64,000 nucleotides of DNA from 2-12-FULL-35-23 sp965196985 (GCA_965196985.1 CBDALO010000260.1:46585-110584), one strand, 5' to 3'; shown: positions 29,688 to 38,362, counted from the stretch's first letter. Numbers and translations: made by a program. The notes: a model not told the origin generated them from the letters alone.

Positions 29688-30707
29688 ATGGATATTAACG
29701 TGTTAGCCATTGATATTGCAAAAAATGTTTTCCAGCTCTGTGGCGTTAATCAGCAGGGGGCAATTTTAACTGAGAAAAAAGTAACGCGTGCAAAATTATT
29801 AGAAGTGATTAATCAGCTTGCTCCCAAAGTGATAGCAATGGAAGCTTGTGGAAGTGCAAATTATTGGGCGCGTGAATTAATTAAACGAAACTATGAGGTT
29901 AAACTCATTTCACCCCAATACGTGAAACCTTATCTAAAAGGGAATAAGAATGATCAACAAGATGCTCGCGCAATAGCTGAAGCAGCTCAACGGCCAACCA
30001 TGAATTTTGTCACCCCGAAAACAGTTGAGCAGCAAGACATGCAAAGCTTGTTACGTATACGTGAAGGTCAAGTAGAAGCTCGAACTAAGCTATGTAATCA
30101 GTTGAGAGGTCTTCTAGCAGAGAACGGTATTGTCATTGCAAAAAGTATTTATAAATTAAGGGCCGAGTTGCCTTCAATTTTCGATCGTACAAATGACAAT
30201 GGTTTGACAGATCGCATGAAAGCCTACATTCAGAGGCAATATGAAACCTTGTTAGTTCTGGATGAGAACATCGATGTTTACGAACTTGAAATTAATAGCA
30301 TTTCCAAGAACAATGAAAGTTGCCAGCGTATTCAGGCGATAGAGGGTGTGGGACCAATAACAGCGGTGGCAGTGGTTGCTCAGGTGGGTAATGGGAGTGA
30401 ATTTAAAAATGGCAGACATCTTTCCGCTTACCTAGGCCTAGTGCCTAGGCAACACTCAAGTGGTAATAGGGAGTATTTGGGAGGAATAAGTAAGCGAGGA
30501 GATAAATACCTACGAACCCTGCTTATCCATGGCGGTAGGTCTGTAGTTACCAGGTGCGGAAAAAAGGATGATCCAAGAAGTGTATGGGTTAAGCGTATTA
30601 AAATGGAGCGTGGAAGCAATAAGGCTAGTGTTGCTGTCGCCAATAAAAATGCTCGGATAATTCTAGCTATGTTAAAAAGTGGCGAAGAGTATCGACGTGC
30701 TGCTTAG
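29688..30707 (+). CDS. IS1111-type transposase (DEDD)
   Basis: 339 residues. The N-terminal RuvC-like DEDD domain has AIDIAKNVFQLCG (Asp), AMEACGSANYWAR (Glu) and GNKNDQQDARAIAEA (Asp pair). The C-terminal transposase_20 domain has IEGVGPITAVAVVA and GRHLSAYLGLVPRQHSSG (Ser nucleophile region). Full length; GAAAGCGAAGGAG lies upstream. Confidence 0.92.
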   Translation: MDINVLAIDIAKNVFQLCGVNQQGAILTEKKVTRAKLLEVINQLAPKVIAMEACGSANYWARELIKRNYEVKLISPQYVKPYLKGNKNDQQDARAIAEAAQRPTMNFVTPKTVEQQDMQSLLRIREGQVEARTKLCNQLRGLLAENGIVIAKSIYKLRAELPSIFDRTNDNGLTDRMKAYIQRQYETLLVLDENIDVYELEINSISKNNESCQRIQAIEGVGPITAVAVVAQVGNGSEFKNGRHLSAYLGLVPRQHSSGNREYLGGISKRGDKYLRTLLIHGGRSVVTRCGKKDDPRSVWVKRIKMERGSNKASVAVANKNARIILAMLKSGEEYRRAA

Positions 30708-30974
30708 TAGTTAGTTGAGTTTAACAGTCAGGAGAATTGCAAAGAGTATTGAATGATGACAAGTGGGTAAGACCAATGTTTGAGAGCCTGAAAAACCCAA
30801 GGCTAACCAGCCTGTAATAGGTAGTTGAGTCTAAACAGTGATGAGGCACAAACATGCGTAGTTCCATCAGGGCACGAAGAGGTGATGCATCAATCAGTCA
30901 TCTGCTTCAGATGTCGGATATATGAGCGCATCTCTTCTACCATTGTCGTCAGAAAATAATCTTTACAATACGGG
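30708..30974 (+). ncRNA. Candidate IS1111 bridge RNA region
   Basis: 267 non-coding bases between the transposase stop and the subterminal repeat. IS1111-subgroup elements carry their structured guide RNA here. I have not folded it. The call rests on position in the element and absence of an open frame. Confidence 0.4.
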
Positions 30975-31029
30975 GCGAGTCCATATATGGGTTTTTAATA
31001 GATTGATTTGGTCATACTGAGGGGATTGA

Positions 31030-31485
31030 ATGAAAATTGATTGTACAAGAAAAGAGTATCAGCGATTGCTGGAAATGATCTATATCGCTGATTGGGTGAT
31101 GAACTCGTATACCAAAAAGGATGCCTACTCCGAACACGCCAAAGTACAACAAAGTATCCTCGCACTTGCTACGGATCTTTTTGATGGCGATTTTGTGGAT
31201 CGCTCTAGCAATGGCGAAGATTATTTTATTGATAGCCGATTGGCAGACAGCGCAAAAGGCCGATTTATTGAGCCGTTTGAACAAGCGGTTTTCCGTGATG
31301 AATTGCTAGAGCAATTATGTGAGCGTGATCTACTCGATGAAGTCGGCGAGATCGGTTACGAAAAGTTAGCGTTGTTTGAGCGCATTGATAAACTTGATGC
31401 GCTGAGGGAAAAATACATCAATGAATTTAAAGAGCATGGGCTGCAAAATCTCAGGGTTGTTTATGATAAAACCGAAGTCAATTAA
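31030..31485 (+). CDS. Acidic plasmid protein, unknown
   Basis: 151 residues, largely helical and acidic (EYQRLLEMIYIADWVMNSYTKK, then ELLEQLCERDLLDEVGEIGYEK). GAGGGG precedes the ATG. It is followed 21 bases later by a lipoprotein gene, so they may share a transcript. No family recognised; no signal peptide or membrane segment. Confidence 0.65.
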   Translation: MKIDCTRKEYQRLLEMIYIADWVMNSYTKKDAYSEHAKVQQSILALATDLFDGDFVDRSSNGEDYFIDSRLADSAKGRFIEPFEQAVFRDELLEQLCERDLLDEVGEIGYEKLALFERIDKLDALREKYINEFKEHGLQNLRVVYDKTEVN

Positions 31486-31506
31486 TTTTAAAGGGAGTAG
31501 TAACTT

Positions 31507-31893
31507 ATGAAGAAACAAGCAATCGCATTACTGGGCGTAATTACAGCTACCGCCCTACTCGCTGGCTGTCATCACGGCGAAAATAAATTATTGAAGGAAC
31601 CTAAAAAGGATGTGGTTAAGTTTTTGTCTGATGCTCAGGTTTATGCGTCTGAAAAAACAAAAGTTCTTAGCTCAAATATTAATACTTATATAGTTTGCGT
31701 TAATAATCCAGAAAAACTGAACAACCCTATCACTGGTGAAAAAAATCATTGTGATAAATTTTTTAAAGCAATGCTTCAATATAGTAAACGTTCTAAGGTT
31801 TTTAATGATATAGATATGTCAGACTTAAATAACAAAGCTGTAGCTAAACGCATGGGAACCGCTATCGATGATTACCAGTTATCACTTCAATAG
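31507..31893 (+). CDS. Small lipoprotein
   Basis: 128 residues with a classic lipoprotein signal: MKKQAIALLGVITATALLAGCHH (lipobox LLAGC, Cys21). AAAGGGAG lies upstream. The mature part is short and soluble with two further Cys. Small lipoproteins of this size in transfer regions often act in entry exclusion (EexN/TrbK-like). I see no diagnostic motif, so that role is speculative. Confidence 0.7.
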   Translation: MKKQAIALLGVITATALLAGCHHGENKLLKEPKKDVVKFLSDAQVYASEKTKVLSSNINTYIVCVNNPEKLNNPITGEKNHCDKFFKAMLQYSKRSKVFNDIDMSDLNNKAVAKRMGTAIDDYQLSLQ

Positions 31894-31917
31894 ATGATTA
31901 TTTATCTTGGTTGCTAA

Positions 31918-32292
31918 TTAGACTAGATCATCTAATGATACTTTAAGAGTTTTGGCGAGCTTCTTTAATACGCTGGTGCTTGGCTGTCGCTCGCCATGCT
32001 CTAATTGAGAAATATAAGGCACGCTCACTGTAACCTGTTCAGCAAGTTGAATTTGAGTAAGCTGGCGAAATTCTCGCCAGACCTTAATAGCGTTTTCACC
32101 CATGATTAACCGTTTAGCATAATCATTAGGTAAGAACTCTTCCTCTCCTTTGGCAAGCTTTGATTGAAAATTTTCGATAATTTGAGCATCACTGACTATC
32201 TCTTGATAACGCAAGAAGTCCTCGTAAGGAATAATAGCCCACTCAGGCTTACCGCCCTTCTCGATAAACTGTACAGTTTTAGCTGATTTCAT
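31918..32292 (-). CDS. Antitoxin with XRE DNA-binding domain
   Basis: 124 residues. The N-terminus (VQFIEKGGKPEWAIIPYEDFLRYQEI) resembles Phd/RelB-type antitoxin dimerisation segments. The C-terminus is a Cro/C1 helix-turn-helix (LTQIQLAEQVTVSVPYISQLEHGERQPS). It follows the toxin gene with a TAATG overlap and should neutralise the toxin and repress the pair. Confidence 0.85.
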   Translation of the reverse strand: MKSAKTVQFIEKGGKPEWAIIPYEDFLRYQEIVSDAQIIENFQSKLAKGEEEFLPNDYAKRLIMGENAIKVWREFRQLTQIQLAEQVTVSVPYISQLEHGERQPSTSVLKKLAKTLKVSLDDLV

Positions 32293-32546
32293 TATTGATA
32301 AACCTCCCCTCTTGAAGCAACACGGATCACAATGACTTCCATCTCTTGATCATTAACCGTGTAAATCACCCGCCAATCCCCTACTCGCAATCTAAAGCCA
32401 TTAATCCCTTGAAGCTTTTTAACCTGCTGAGCTGAATAAGGATTGCTAGCTAATTGATCAATTTTACTCATAATTAGCTTTGATACATTCCTAGGCATTT
32501 TCCTTAATGCTCGTACGGCTTCTTTTGAATAATTAATGGCATACAT
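32292..32546 (-). CDS. RelE/ParE-family toxin
   Basis: 84 residues: MYAINYSKEAVRALRKMPRN..., then KLQGINGFRLRVGDWRVIYTV and EVIVIRVASRGEVYQ, the RelE fold with its conserved basic residues. RelE toxins cleave mRNA on the ribosome. Toxin-first order is the higBA/relEB-like variant. Looks intact. Confidence 0.87.
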   Translation of the reverse strand: MYAINYSKEAVRALRKMPRNVSKLIMSKIDQLASNPYSAQQVKKLQGINGFRLRVGDWRVIYTVNDQEMEVIVIRVASRGEVYQ

Positions 32547-32554
32547 AATTTATA

Positions 32555-32569
32555 TTAGCCTATTGCTAA
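32555..32569. promoter_or_regulatory. Candidate operator of the toxin-antitoxin pair
   Basis: The palindrome TTAGC-N5-GCTAA lies 8 bases before the toxin start codon, between a TTGTAA-like -35 and a TATAAA-like -10 read on the minus strand. It would suit autoregulation by the XRE antitoxin. Confidence 0.45.
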
Positions 32570-32671
32570 CTTGATTACAATTATTAACTGAAAGCTATTT
32601 TATAGACGTCACTACCCATAAATTCCTTTATAGGAGGTCCGGCCGGAATCCTGGTTAAAAGGGACCAAATC

Positions 32672-32795
32672 TCAATGATTAGCTAATTTATAATCAATTT
32701 CTGTAGTATTTCTTTCCATATCAAGTGTAAAAACACCAAATCGATTGAGATGATCGCGCCAGTAAGGTGAAAGGCTCGCTAAAACCTCATGGAAG
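32672..32795 (-). pseudogene. tnpA: C-terminal scrap of a Tn3-family transposase
   Basis: The minus frame reads HEVLASLSPYWRDHLNRFGVF then TLDMERNTTEIDY to a stop, the typical TnpA tail (SPY..HINRFG.Y.LD). Everything upstream was replaced by the ISKra4-like element at 32796. The adjoining 32575-32671 probably holds the Tn3 end, but I cannot confirm a terminal repeat. Confidence 0.7.
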
Positions 32796-32811
32796 TGTAA
32801 TGTAGTAGGTT

Positions 32812-33512
32812 TTATATTGCTCCCAGCACAGCAGTTTTCCATTTAGAGCACCATGCTTTACTGTTAATCTGAGCACGCAGCTGAAGGATCGGGTCTAACC
32901 CTTCCCTAGTCCACTTCATGTGCTGCTGACCCTTGCACCTTTGGTTAATCAGGCTTTCCACTGTGGACTCCGCAAGATTACTTGTGAAGACTAGATGATT
33001 TTTTTTCCTTTCTCGGTAATTAACAATCTTGTCTTTATTATTTTGAATATATGTTATGAATTTTTTAATCTTATCTGACAATTTTGAAGAAAATGCATGC
33101 TCCTTTAATTGCTCAAGCCTAGTTATTGCAGCAGACACATTTCCCCGCCACAAATGCCATTTGATACGTAAGAATTTAGGCTTTATGTCATCTGGTAATG
33201 AGATATTTTGCATTTTCATGGAGATATGAAACCAATCTAATATTGAGGTGATTGTTTTGCATAATGGTTTTAATGCATCCACTATACTCCAGCAATTTGC
33301 AGCACCATCACATAGAGCAGTAATATGAGTATTTTGTGTCATCCCTTCTCTAATAGCAGCTATAACAGTGTTTTCAATCATCTCTTTCCCACTATCGTTC
33401 GCAGTTGATGCAGCGCATGATTTACTGGATAGAAAATTTCTAGTGCCTTTCGCACTGCTTTCGACAGCATCTGGCTTGTAAAAAACAGCCGTCATCGCTT
33501 CAAAACTTCTAT
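32812..33512 (-). pseudogene. ISKra4-like transposase, C-terminal part
   Basis: Encodes YRSFEAMTAVFYKPDAVESS..., then ITALCDGAANCWSIVD (Asp), ILDWFHISMKM and SNLAESTVESLINQRCKGQQ (Glu). In frame with 33724-34353 once the MITE and one AATT are removed. Confidence 0.8.
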
Positions 33513-33516
33513 AATT

Positions 33517-33719
33517 AGTGACTGACAGAAAACCCCGAAACCGTTGCTACGTAAGGCATACAGGTTGTTTTAACAAACGAAGATTTACTGTTTAACCACC
33601 ATTAGTGTCTAAATTGACCGCTTTTAATGAATTTATAGCAAAAAAGTCAAAATCTTCGTTTATGAAAATCCTCTACAAGCGTTGATGCGTAAGGCTTTCG
33701 AGGTTTTCTGTCAGTCACT
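33517..33719. mobile_element. 203-bp MITE of the 61811-63692 element
   Basis: Ends AGTGACTGACAGAAAACC, the same as the element at 61811-63692. It is non-coding, with 4-bp target duplication AATT (33513-33516 and 33720-33723). It can only move if that element's transposase acts in trans. Confidence 0.88.
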
Positions 33720-33723
33720 AATT

Positions 33724-34353
33724 AGGCTCTTTTGAATTTACATGACCACCATCAACATTTAAAATTAATTCTTCTGCCTCATCTGCTTTTAACATGTTTT
33801 TTTCTTCTTTATTGACTAACTTTAATGAGCTGCCAACACGCTCTGTTGTTAATTTGATTCGATTATGATTGTTAACTTTGCGTTGTGCAGTTGAAAATTT
33901 ATTAAAAATATCCTCGGCATCTCTAAAGGTCTGTTCGGCCCCTAATTCAGATTGAAGTTTTGCAAGGTCTCCTGATATCGTTGTGCCACCAAGAAAAGTC
34001 CTAACTGTTGAGGCCGGTTCAAAGCCACACTGATTACATTTTGCTCGTTGCATTTTTACTTCATGGTCAGTAAATACGTCGTGAAATGTCGACTTACGCT
34101 TGCCCTGCTTAATTAATTCACCTGGACATTTTGGGCACAAATGTAAATCATTATTGATTAGTTCAGTTTTTTCTATCAGAATATTATCAAGCGCAGCCTG
34201 CAATAGTTTAATTTGTTTCTCATGCTCTAATGAGAAATCTAAACAGTTTGTTGCTACCTTGACCGACTCTTCTATTAACGTAGATTGGCGAACAACTGTG
34301 CTGGGATTATCGAGATCAATAGATTCGAAGATTATGCGGTATCCTTTGTTCAT
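33724..34353 (-). pseudogene. ISKra4-like transposase, N-terminal part
   Basis: Encodes MNKGYRIIFESIDLDNPSTV..., a zinc-binding region (LCPKCPGELIKQGKRK, AKCNQCGFEP) and EEAEELILNVDGGHVN-like catalytic Asp (ILNVDGGHV). The MITE introduces a stop after KEPN. Confidence 0.8.
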
Positions 34354-34433
34354 TTTGACGCTCCAGTAGTTTTCTCAATCGACTGCAGCACAATATCATA
34401 GATAGCTGTTAAAACCTACTACATTACACATCC

Positions 34434-34714
34434 TTTTATCTTTGTACTTGGTGTGAAAGTTCCACCAGTTCTGATTGGTTACCAAGATTTGTTTGATACT
34501 AAAGCGTTTCATTATTCTTAGAGTAAAATGAGAAGCGCGTATAGTAGGTGAGTTATTGCTCAGCTACCTGAAGCAATTTCTATAGCAGGTGTGTTATTTT
34601 TATTCGTTATTATTCCATGGGCAGGTTTGACTAGTTTGAGACTTAATAATACTCGTGGCTTTGTAAAGACTAAACTCTTAGAGGCTTAGAAAGTTGCCGG
34701 CGAAGCCGGCCTGA
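34434..34714 (-). mobile_element. IS91-family element, 5' fragment (copy 3)
   Basis: Retains only the GCCGGC-hairpin left end and the first ~26 transposase codons (MKRFSIKQILVTNQNWWNFH...). It abuts CTTG at 34715-34718, the same tetranucleotide at which the permease was cut at 20674. It is the missing left end of the permease insertion. Confidence 0.9.
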
Positions 34715-34747
34715 CTTGTTGTTCACGGACAAATGGGTTTGACGTGA
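34715..34747 (+). pseudogene. APC-family permease, piece 4 of 4 (C-terminus)
   Basis: Starting at CTTG this reads LVVHGQMGLT and then TGA, in frame with GVF at 20673. Joining at the shared CTTG gives a 450-residue permease, 14 kb from piece 3. Confidence 0.78.
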
Positions 34748-34758
34748 TCCCGGGCTGT

Positions 34759-35016
34759 TTACCACAAGAACAAGGCGTAGAGTTGCAGCGTCAACAACGA
34801 AGCCAAAAGAATTTGGCACCAGTACAACAAAGCGGTGTGATGACCTTTCAGCCAATAGCGAAACTTCCAACCCAGAAGGACGAAACCCGCAAGCAAGATC
34901 AACCAAGCAAGCCAGTGTTCGTACACATTCGCACGATGCAACATGCGCCATACCGGATGAGTGTACGCACAAGCCAAGCTGGGCAGGCACAACAACAGAA
35001 TCAGAGAAGTTTTCAT
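34759..35016 (-). CDS. Small membrane protein with signal peptide, unknown
   Basis: 85 residues: MKTSLILLLCLPSLACAYTH is a convincing signal peptide, followed by two membrane segments (WLAWLILLAGFVLLGW, LLYWCQILLASLLTLQLYALFLW). Its stop is 11 bases from the permease stop, a sensible convergent pair. An opposite-strand frame (34744-35211) is also open but has atypical composition. No family recognised. Confidence 0.55.
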   Translation of the reverse strand: MKTSLILLLCLPSLACAYTHPVWRMLHRANVYEHWLAWLILLAGFVLLGWKFRYWLKGHHTALLYWCQILLASLLTLQLYALFLW

Positions 35017-35210
35017 GGCGGAAGTGTAGGCCTAGATACACTGGAATGCCACGGATTTCTAATTGAAGGCAAGCAACTCATCCAACGACTGACAACCAGT
35101 AACGTTAATAGCGTACAACGCGGTGTAATCGGTTACCGGATTCCAAAAACTAACGTCTGCTTTTGTGCTGATTCAGCACACAGCACTTACCTGATAAGGA
35201 AGCCCCACTA

Positions 35211-35980
35211 ATGTCGCGCCCTTTTGCTTTTCTGACTGACTGCTGGCAACACGCCAAAGCGTTTTCCCGCAGTTTATTACCTCCTTCTGTGCCGTATGCC
35301 GAGCATTTAGTGCCTGACACACAACCGTTTTATCACTTACTGCCGTATCGCCTGTATGACCCCGAGCATCAGGTGTATGTCAATTCACGTTCTGTTATGC
35401 AAGCCATTGAAGTGCCGTTACTCACCGGTGCGGATGAAAAACTGATTACGAGCTTGGTGAGCGCGGTCAATCAATTGGACAGTGAGGTCTTTGTGCAATG
35501 CTTACGGGTCACGCACACGCAAACCGGTGAGCGCCTTGCGGGCATTGAAGCCGATCTTGCCCAACCTGGCGGGTTGTTTGCTGAACTAGCGAAACGCCAA
35601 GCCAAGTATTACCACCGTGCGACCTTAGCCGGTTTGCCGAATAAGCTCGGTAACTATTACGGGCTCATGGACTCACGGGTGTTTTGGTTTTTATCCTTAC
35701 CCAGTGATCAAAGCAACCAAGCCCAAAAAACCGAGCAGCTCAAGCAAGTGACCGAGCATTGGTTAGCTGAATTACGCACGTCAAACCTGACCCCCACTCG
35801 GGTGCGGCCATCGGCCTTTTTAGGGCTCATGCGCTCACTGAGCTACCCGCAGTTTGATCAAGCGTTTACGGACACCGACTTTAATCCGCTGGAATTACTT
35901 AATGAGCAGTGCCGGACGCACGAACAGCGTTTAACGGTGGAGCCGGATCACTTGCGCTTTGAAAGTGACGAACGCCCTTG
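35211..35980 (+). pseudogene. traC: F-type T4SS ATPase TraC, piece 1 of 3
   Basis: MSRPFAFLTDCWQHAKAFSR..., with LLPYRLYDPEHQVYVNSRSVMQAIEVP, matches the N-terminal domain of F-type TraC (VirB4 family). AAGGAAG lies upstream. It is cut after ESDERP by the IS481/Tn-like element (4-bp duplication CTTG). Pieces 35211-35980, 46408-48024 and 51861-52083 sum to exactly 870 codons including the stop, close to the 875 of F TraC. Confidence 0.9.
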
Positions 35981-36007
35981 TGTAACGTCCCACAATAATT
36001 TAGAGAA

Positions 36008-36037
36008 ACCATCTCAACCTATTTTGCGTGAGATGGT
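36008..36037. terminator. Hairpin after the ATPase gene
   Basis: ACCATCTCA and TGAGATGGT pair perfectly around a 12-base loop, just past the ATPase stop (minus direction) and 27 bases inside the element end. Repeated in the inner copy. Terminator or subterminal transposase-binding structure. Confidence 0.5.
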
Positions 36038-36046
36038 GTCAAATAG

Positions 36047-36847
36047 TTAACCTTTTAGCTCATGAATTGCCTGATTAATGACATCATCCGGTATATGGTT
36101 TAAATTCATATTAGCGGCGATTAGCAACGCATGTCGCATGAGCCTATCAACATAACGAAGCCTACCTTTTGTGGCCATGTGTACTGCACGAATACCTGTT
36201 TCAGTGAATAAGCTGCTGCTCATTCCTGCCTTCTCAAAAGCAGCGTGAATAATGCTCTCAAAATCCCTGCTATCTTCAATTGCATGCCACCTAATAAAGC
36301 ACTGAATTCTAGAGTTGATAGGTTCATAGGCTGGTCTCTGCAATGTTGCTAGAAGTGATGGGAGTCCACATAAGATAATCGTCATGACGTCTTTGCTGTC
36401 AAAACTGAAATTAAGGAAGTCAGGTAATCGTAGAATGAAATCATTACTAAGCTGATGCGCCTCGTCTAGGATCCAAATAGGCTGAACGTTTTTATCATGG
36501 TAGAGCGCGATCAAGCTCTGCTTCAAGTCTCTCCAAAGTTTAGAGAATCGGTAATAGTTTTCTAAACCTAGATTTTCGGCAAGCTGAGAGTACACATCAA
36601 ATGACCGAAAGTGAGTGTCTGATTGATAAATGACTTGATGGGTCAGCGGGTTGAGTTTATTGCTCCAGTATCTTAGCGCCGTGGTCTTTCCTGTCCCTGA
36701 GTCGCCAGTAATCACTGCTAAGCCGCGTGTTTCTAGCAAACCATTAAGTTGCTGTTCTAGTCGCTTTGACTGCGCCAATTCAATAATGTTTGATTTACCC
36801 AATGGATCAAATTTCAAGCCAAAATGTTGAAGATACATCTTACTCAT
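36047..36847 (-). CDS. AAA+ ATPase of the transposon (ExeA/TniB-like), outer copy
   Basis: 266 residues: MYLQHFGLKFDPLGKS is the ExeA/TniB-type start. Walker A is VITGDSGTGKTTAL, Walker B is PIWILDEAHQLSN, with sensor region TIILCGLPSLLATL and arginine-rich RIQCFIRWHAIED. Such ATPases choose target DNA and activate the DDE integrase in Tn5053/Tn7-like and Mu systems. AAGGATG precedes the start. A second ATG three codons in is an alternative. Confidence 0.88.
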   Translation of the reverse strand: MSKMYLQHFGLKFDPLGKSNIIELAQSKRLEQQLNGLLETRGLAVITGDSGTGKTTALRYWSNKLNPLTHQVIYQSDTHFRSFDVYSQLAENLGLENYYRFSKLWRDLKQSLIALYHDKNVQPIWILDEAHQLSNDFILRLPDFLNFSFDSKDVMTIILCGLPSLLATLQRPAYEPINSRIQCFIRWHAIEDSRDFESIIHAAFEKAGMSSSLFTETGIRAVHMATKGRLRYVDRLMRHALLIAANMNLNHIPDDVINQAIHELKG

Positions 36848-37099
36848 CCTTGTATCTTAAATAACTGTAGAGATATGACAATATTGCTACAATCCCAAGG
36901 ATGCTTGGGTAGGCGGAAGGTGAAGCCGTGTTCGTCCTTAGGATTTAATCCTGTTGAGGAGATTTAGCTCCCTTCCACCCTCATAAGTTCATGAGATCGA
37001 ACGGTATCTTAGGCCATTGTGAGCCTGTATTTGCAAGGTTGATCCGAACTATGATTTCCCAAGTTTGTTAGTGTAATAAAATTTAAGAGGCTCTAGCAA
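36848..37099 (+). ncRNA. Candidate IS110 bridge RNA region, outer copy
   Basis: 252 non-coding bases before the IS110 transposase, including AAGGATGCTTGGGTAGGCGG and GGATTTAATCC-type stems. IS110-subgroup elements encode their guide RNA upstream of the transposase. Not folded; called by position. Confidence 0.42.
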
Positions 37100-38050
37100 A
37101 TGAAAAAAAATTGTGTTGGTATTGATATTGCAAAATCTGATTTTGTTGCTGCTATCACCACTAGCGGAAAAGATCACGTTAAACATTTTAATAATAATCC
37201 TGAGGGCTTTTCTGAGTTATTAGAATGGACGCAATCTTTATCTGATCAGTCACTTCATTTTTGCATGGAATCAACAGGTAAATACGGTAATGCATTGGCT
37301 CTTTATTTACATAGTGAGAAGTGTGATGTCAGTATAATTAATCCTGCACGAATAAAGTTTTTTATGAAAGGACAGCTAATACGAAACAAGACCGACAAGG
37401 CCGATGCGGTCAGTATTAAGGACTATTCAAATCATTTTACTCCAACGCTATGGCAGCCTTTGCCAGCTAATATAGAGGCTCTAAGAGCTTTGATACAGAG
37501 ATCTGAAGTATTAACCTCCCAAGTCAGCAATGAACAAAACAGGCTGGAGCTAGCGGAAGAAACAATTATTAGCTCTATACAAAATCATATCGATTATATG
37601 GAAAAAGAAATTTTACGACTGCAGGAAGAAATTAGTAAGCTGATCGCGAGTGATGATGATCTGAAGAATAACACAGAGCTGCTTAAAAGCATCCCAGGCA
37701 TTGGTGATAAAACCGCTCAAACACTAACTGCTTTTTTTAATAATATTGAAAGATTTTCTGGCGCAAAACAATTGGCTGCTCATATTGGTTTAAATCCCAG
37801 CCAGTCACAATCAGGCACTTCATTGAATTCATCACGGCTCTCAAAGGTTGGTAGTGCTTGGTTGCGAAAGGCGCTTTACATGCCGGCATTAGTGGCTATA
37901 AGGCATAATCCTATTTTGAAGAAATTTTATGAAAAGCTGCTCAAAAAAGGCAAGCCAAAGAAGCTAGCCATTTGTGCTGTTATGAGAAAAATGGTGCATA
38001 TGATTTATGGCATCCTAAAAACACAGCAGCCATTTTCAGCGGATGCCTAG
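37100..38050 (+). CDS. IS110-family transposase (DEDD), outer copy
   Basis: 316 residues. VGIDIAKSDFVAAI (Asp), FCMESTGKYGNALAL (Glu) and RNKTDKADAVSIKDY (Asp pair) form the RuvC-like site. The C-terminus has KSIPGIGDKTAQTLTAF and AAHIGLNPSQSQSGTS with the Ser. Inserted antisense between integrase and ATPase genes. Differs from 39482-40432 at one residue (NPARIK/NPVRIK). Confidence 0.9.
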   Translation: MKKNCVGIDIAKSDFVAAITTSGKDHVKHFNNNPEGFSELLEWTQSLSDQSLHFCMESTGKYGNALALYLHSEKCDVSIINPARIKFFMKGQLIRNKTDKADAVSIKDYSNHFTPTLWQPLPANIEALRALIQRSEVLTSQVSNEQNRLELAEETIISSIQNHIDYMEKEILRLQEEISKLIASDDDLKNNTELLKSIPGIGDKTAQTLTAFFNNIERFSGAKQLAAHIGLNPSQSQSGTSLNSSRLSKVGSAWLRKALYMPALVAIRHNPILKKFYEKLLKKGKPKKLAICAVMRKMVHMIYGILKTQQPFSADA

Positions 38051-38078
38051 TAAAAATTTTACAATTTATTGTTGACGT

Positions 38079-38362
38079 TTATGACGGTATCTCCTCAGTG
38101 ATATCCAAATCCTCTTTAACTTGGTTATAAACAATCTCAACTAGCGAGGTTTTTCTTGCTGGTTGTTCCGGCATCTGAGGTCTAGCTCGGGTTCTAGAAA
38201 GGTTGTTATGTTTGTCCAGCTCTCCCACTGCACCAAGGTATTGATATTCCAATGATTCGACGTGACGGGCGGAGTCACTATGCGGATCAACCACTAAATA
38301 AACCTCTTGTTGAGCCAGTTCAAATGGAACTTCAAAGAGTCGATTATTCCAGCTTACCGTGC
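38079..38362 (-). pseudogene. DDE integrase of the transposon, outer copy, C-terminal piece
   Basis: Encodes SWNNRLFEVPFELAQQEVYL to DITEEIPS, a Mu-type C-terminal beta domain. It is separated from its catalytic part (44555-45608) by the inner copy of the same element, which left the 6-bp duplication CCGTGC at 38357-38362 and 44549-44554. Confidence 0.85.

Larger units (their letters stand above)
29587..30984 (+). mobile_element. IS1111-type element (IS110 family)
   Basis: Subterminal inverted repeats ATGGACTCGC (29587-29596) and GCGAGTCCAT (30975-30984) are typical of the IS1111 subgroup. The true ends lie a few bases outside. The 3' non-coding stretch (30708-30974) is where this subgroup encodes its guide (bridge) RNA. 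Confidence 0.78.
32796..34428 (-). mobile_element. ISKra4-like element split by a MITE
   Basis: Matching ends TGTAATGTAGTAGGTTTTA on the left and as the complement of the right. It carries one transposase gene, interrupted by a 203-bp MITE. No target duplication is visible; one flank is a Tn3 scrap and the other an IS91 scrap, so the neighbourhood has been deleted. Confidence 0.75.

Noticed and set aside
34744..35211. 155-codon plus-strand frame as TraV
   Set aside because: No signal peptide, lipobox or TraV Cys pattern; the opposite strand encodes a more plausible membrane protein and the permease ends at 34747.
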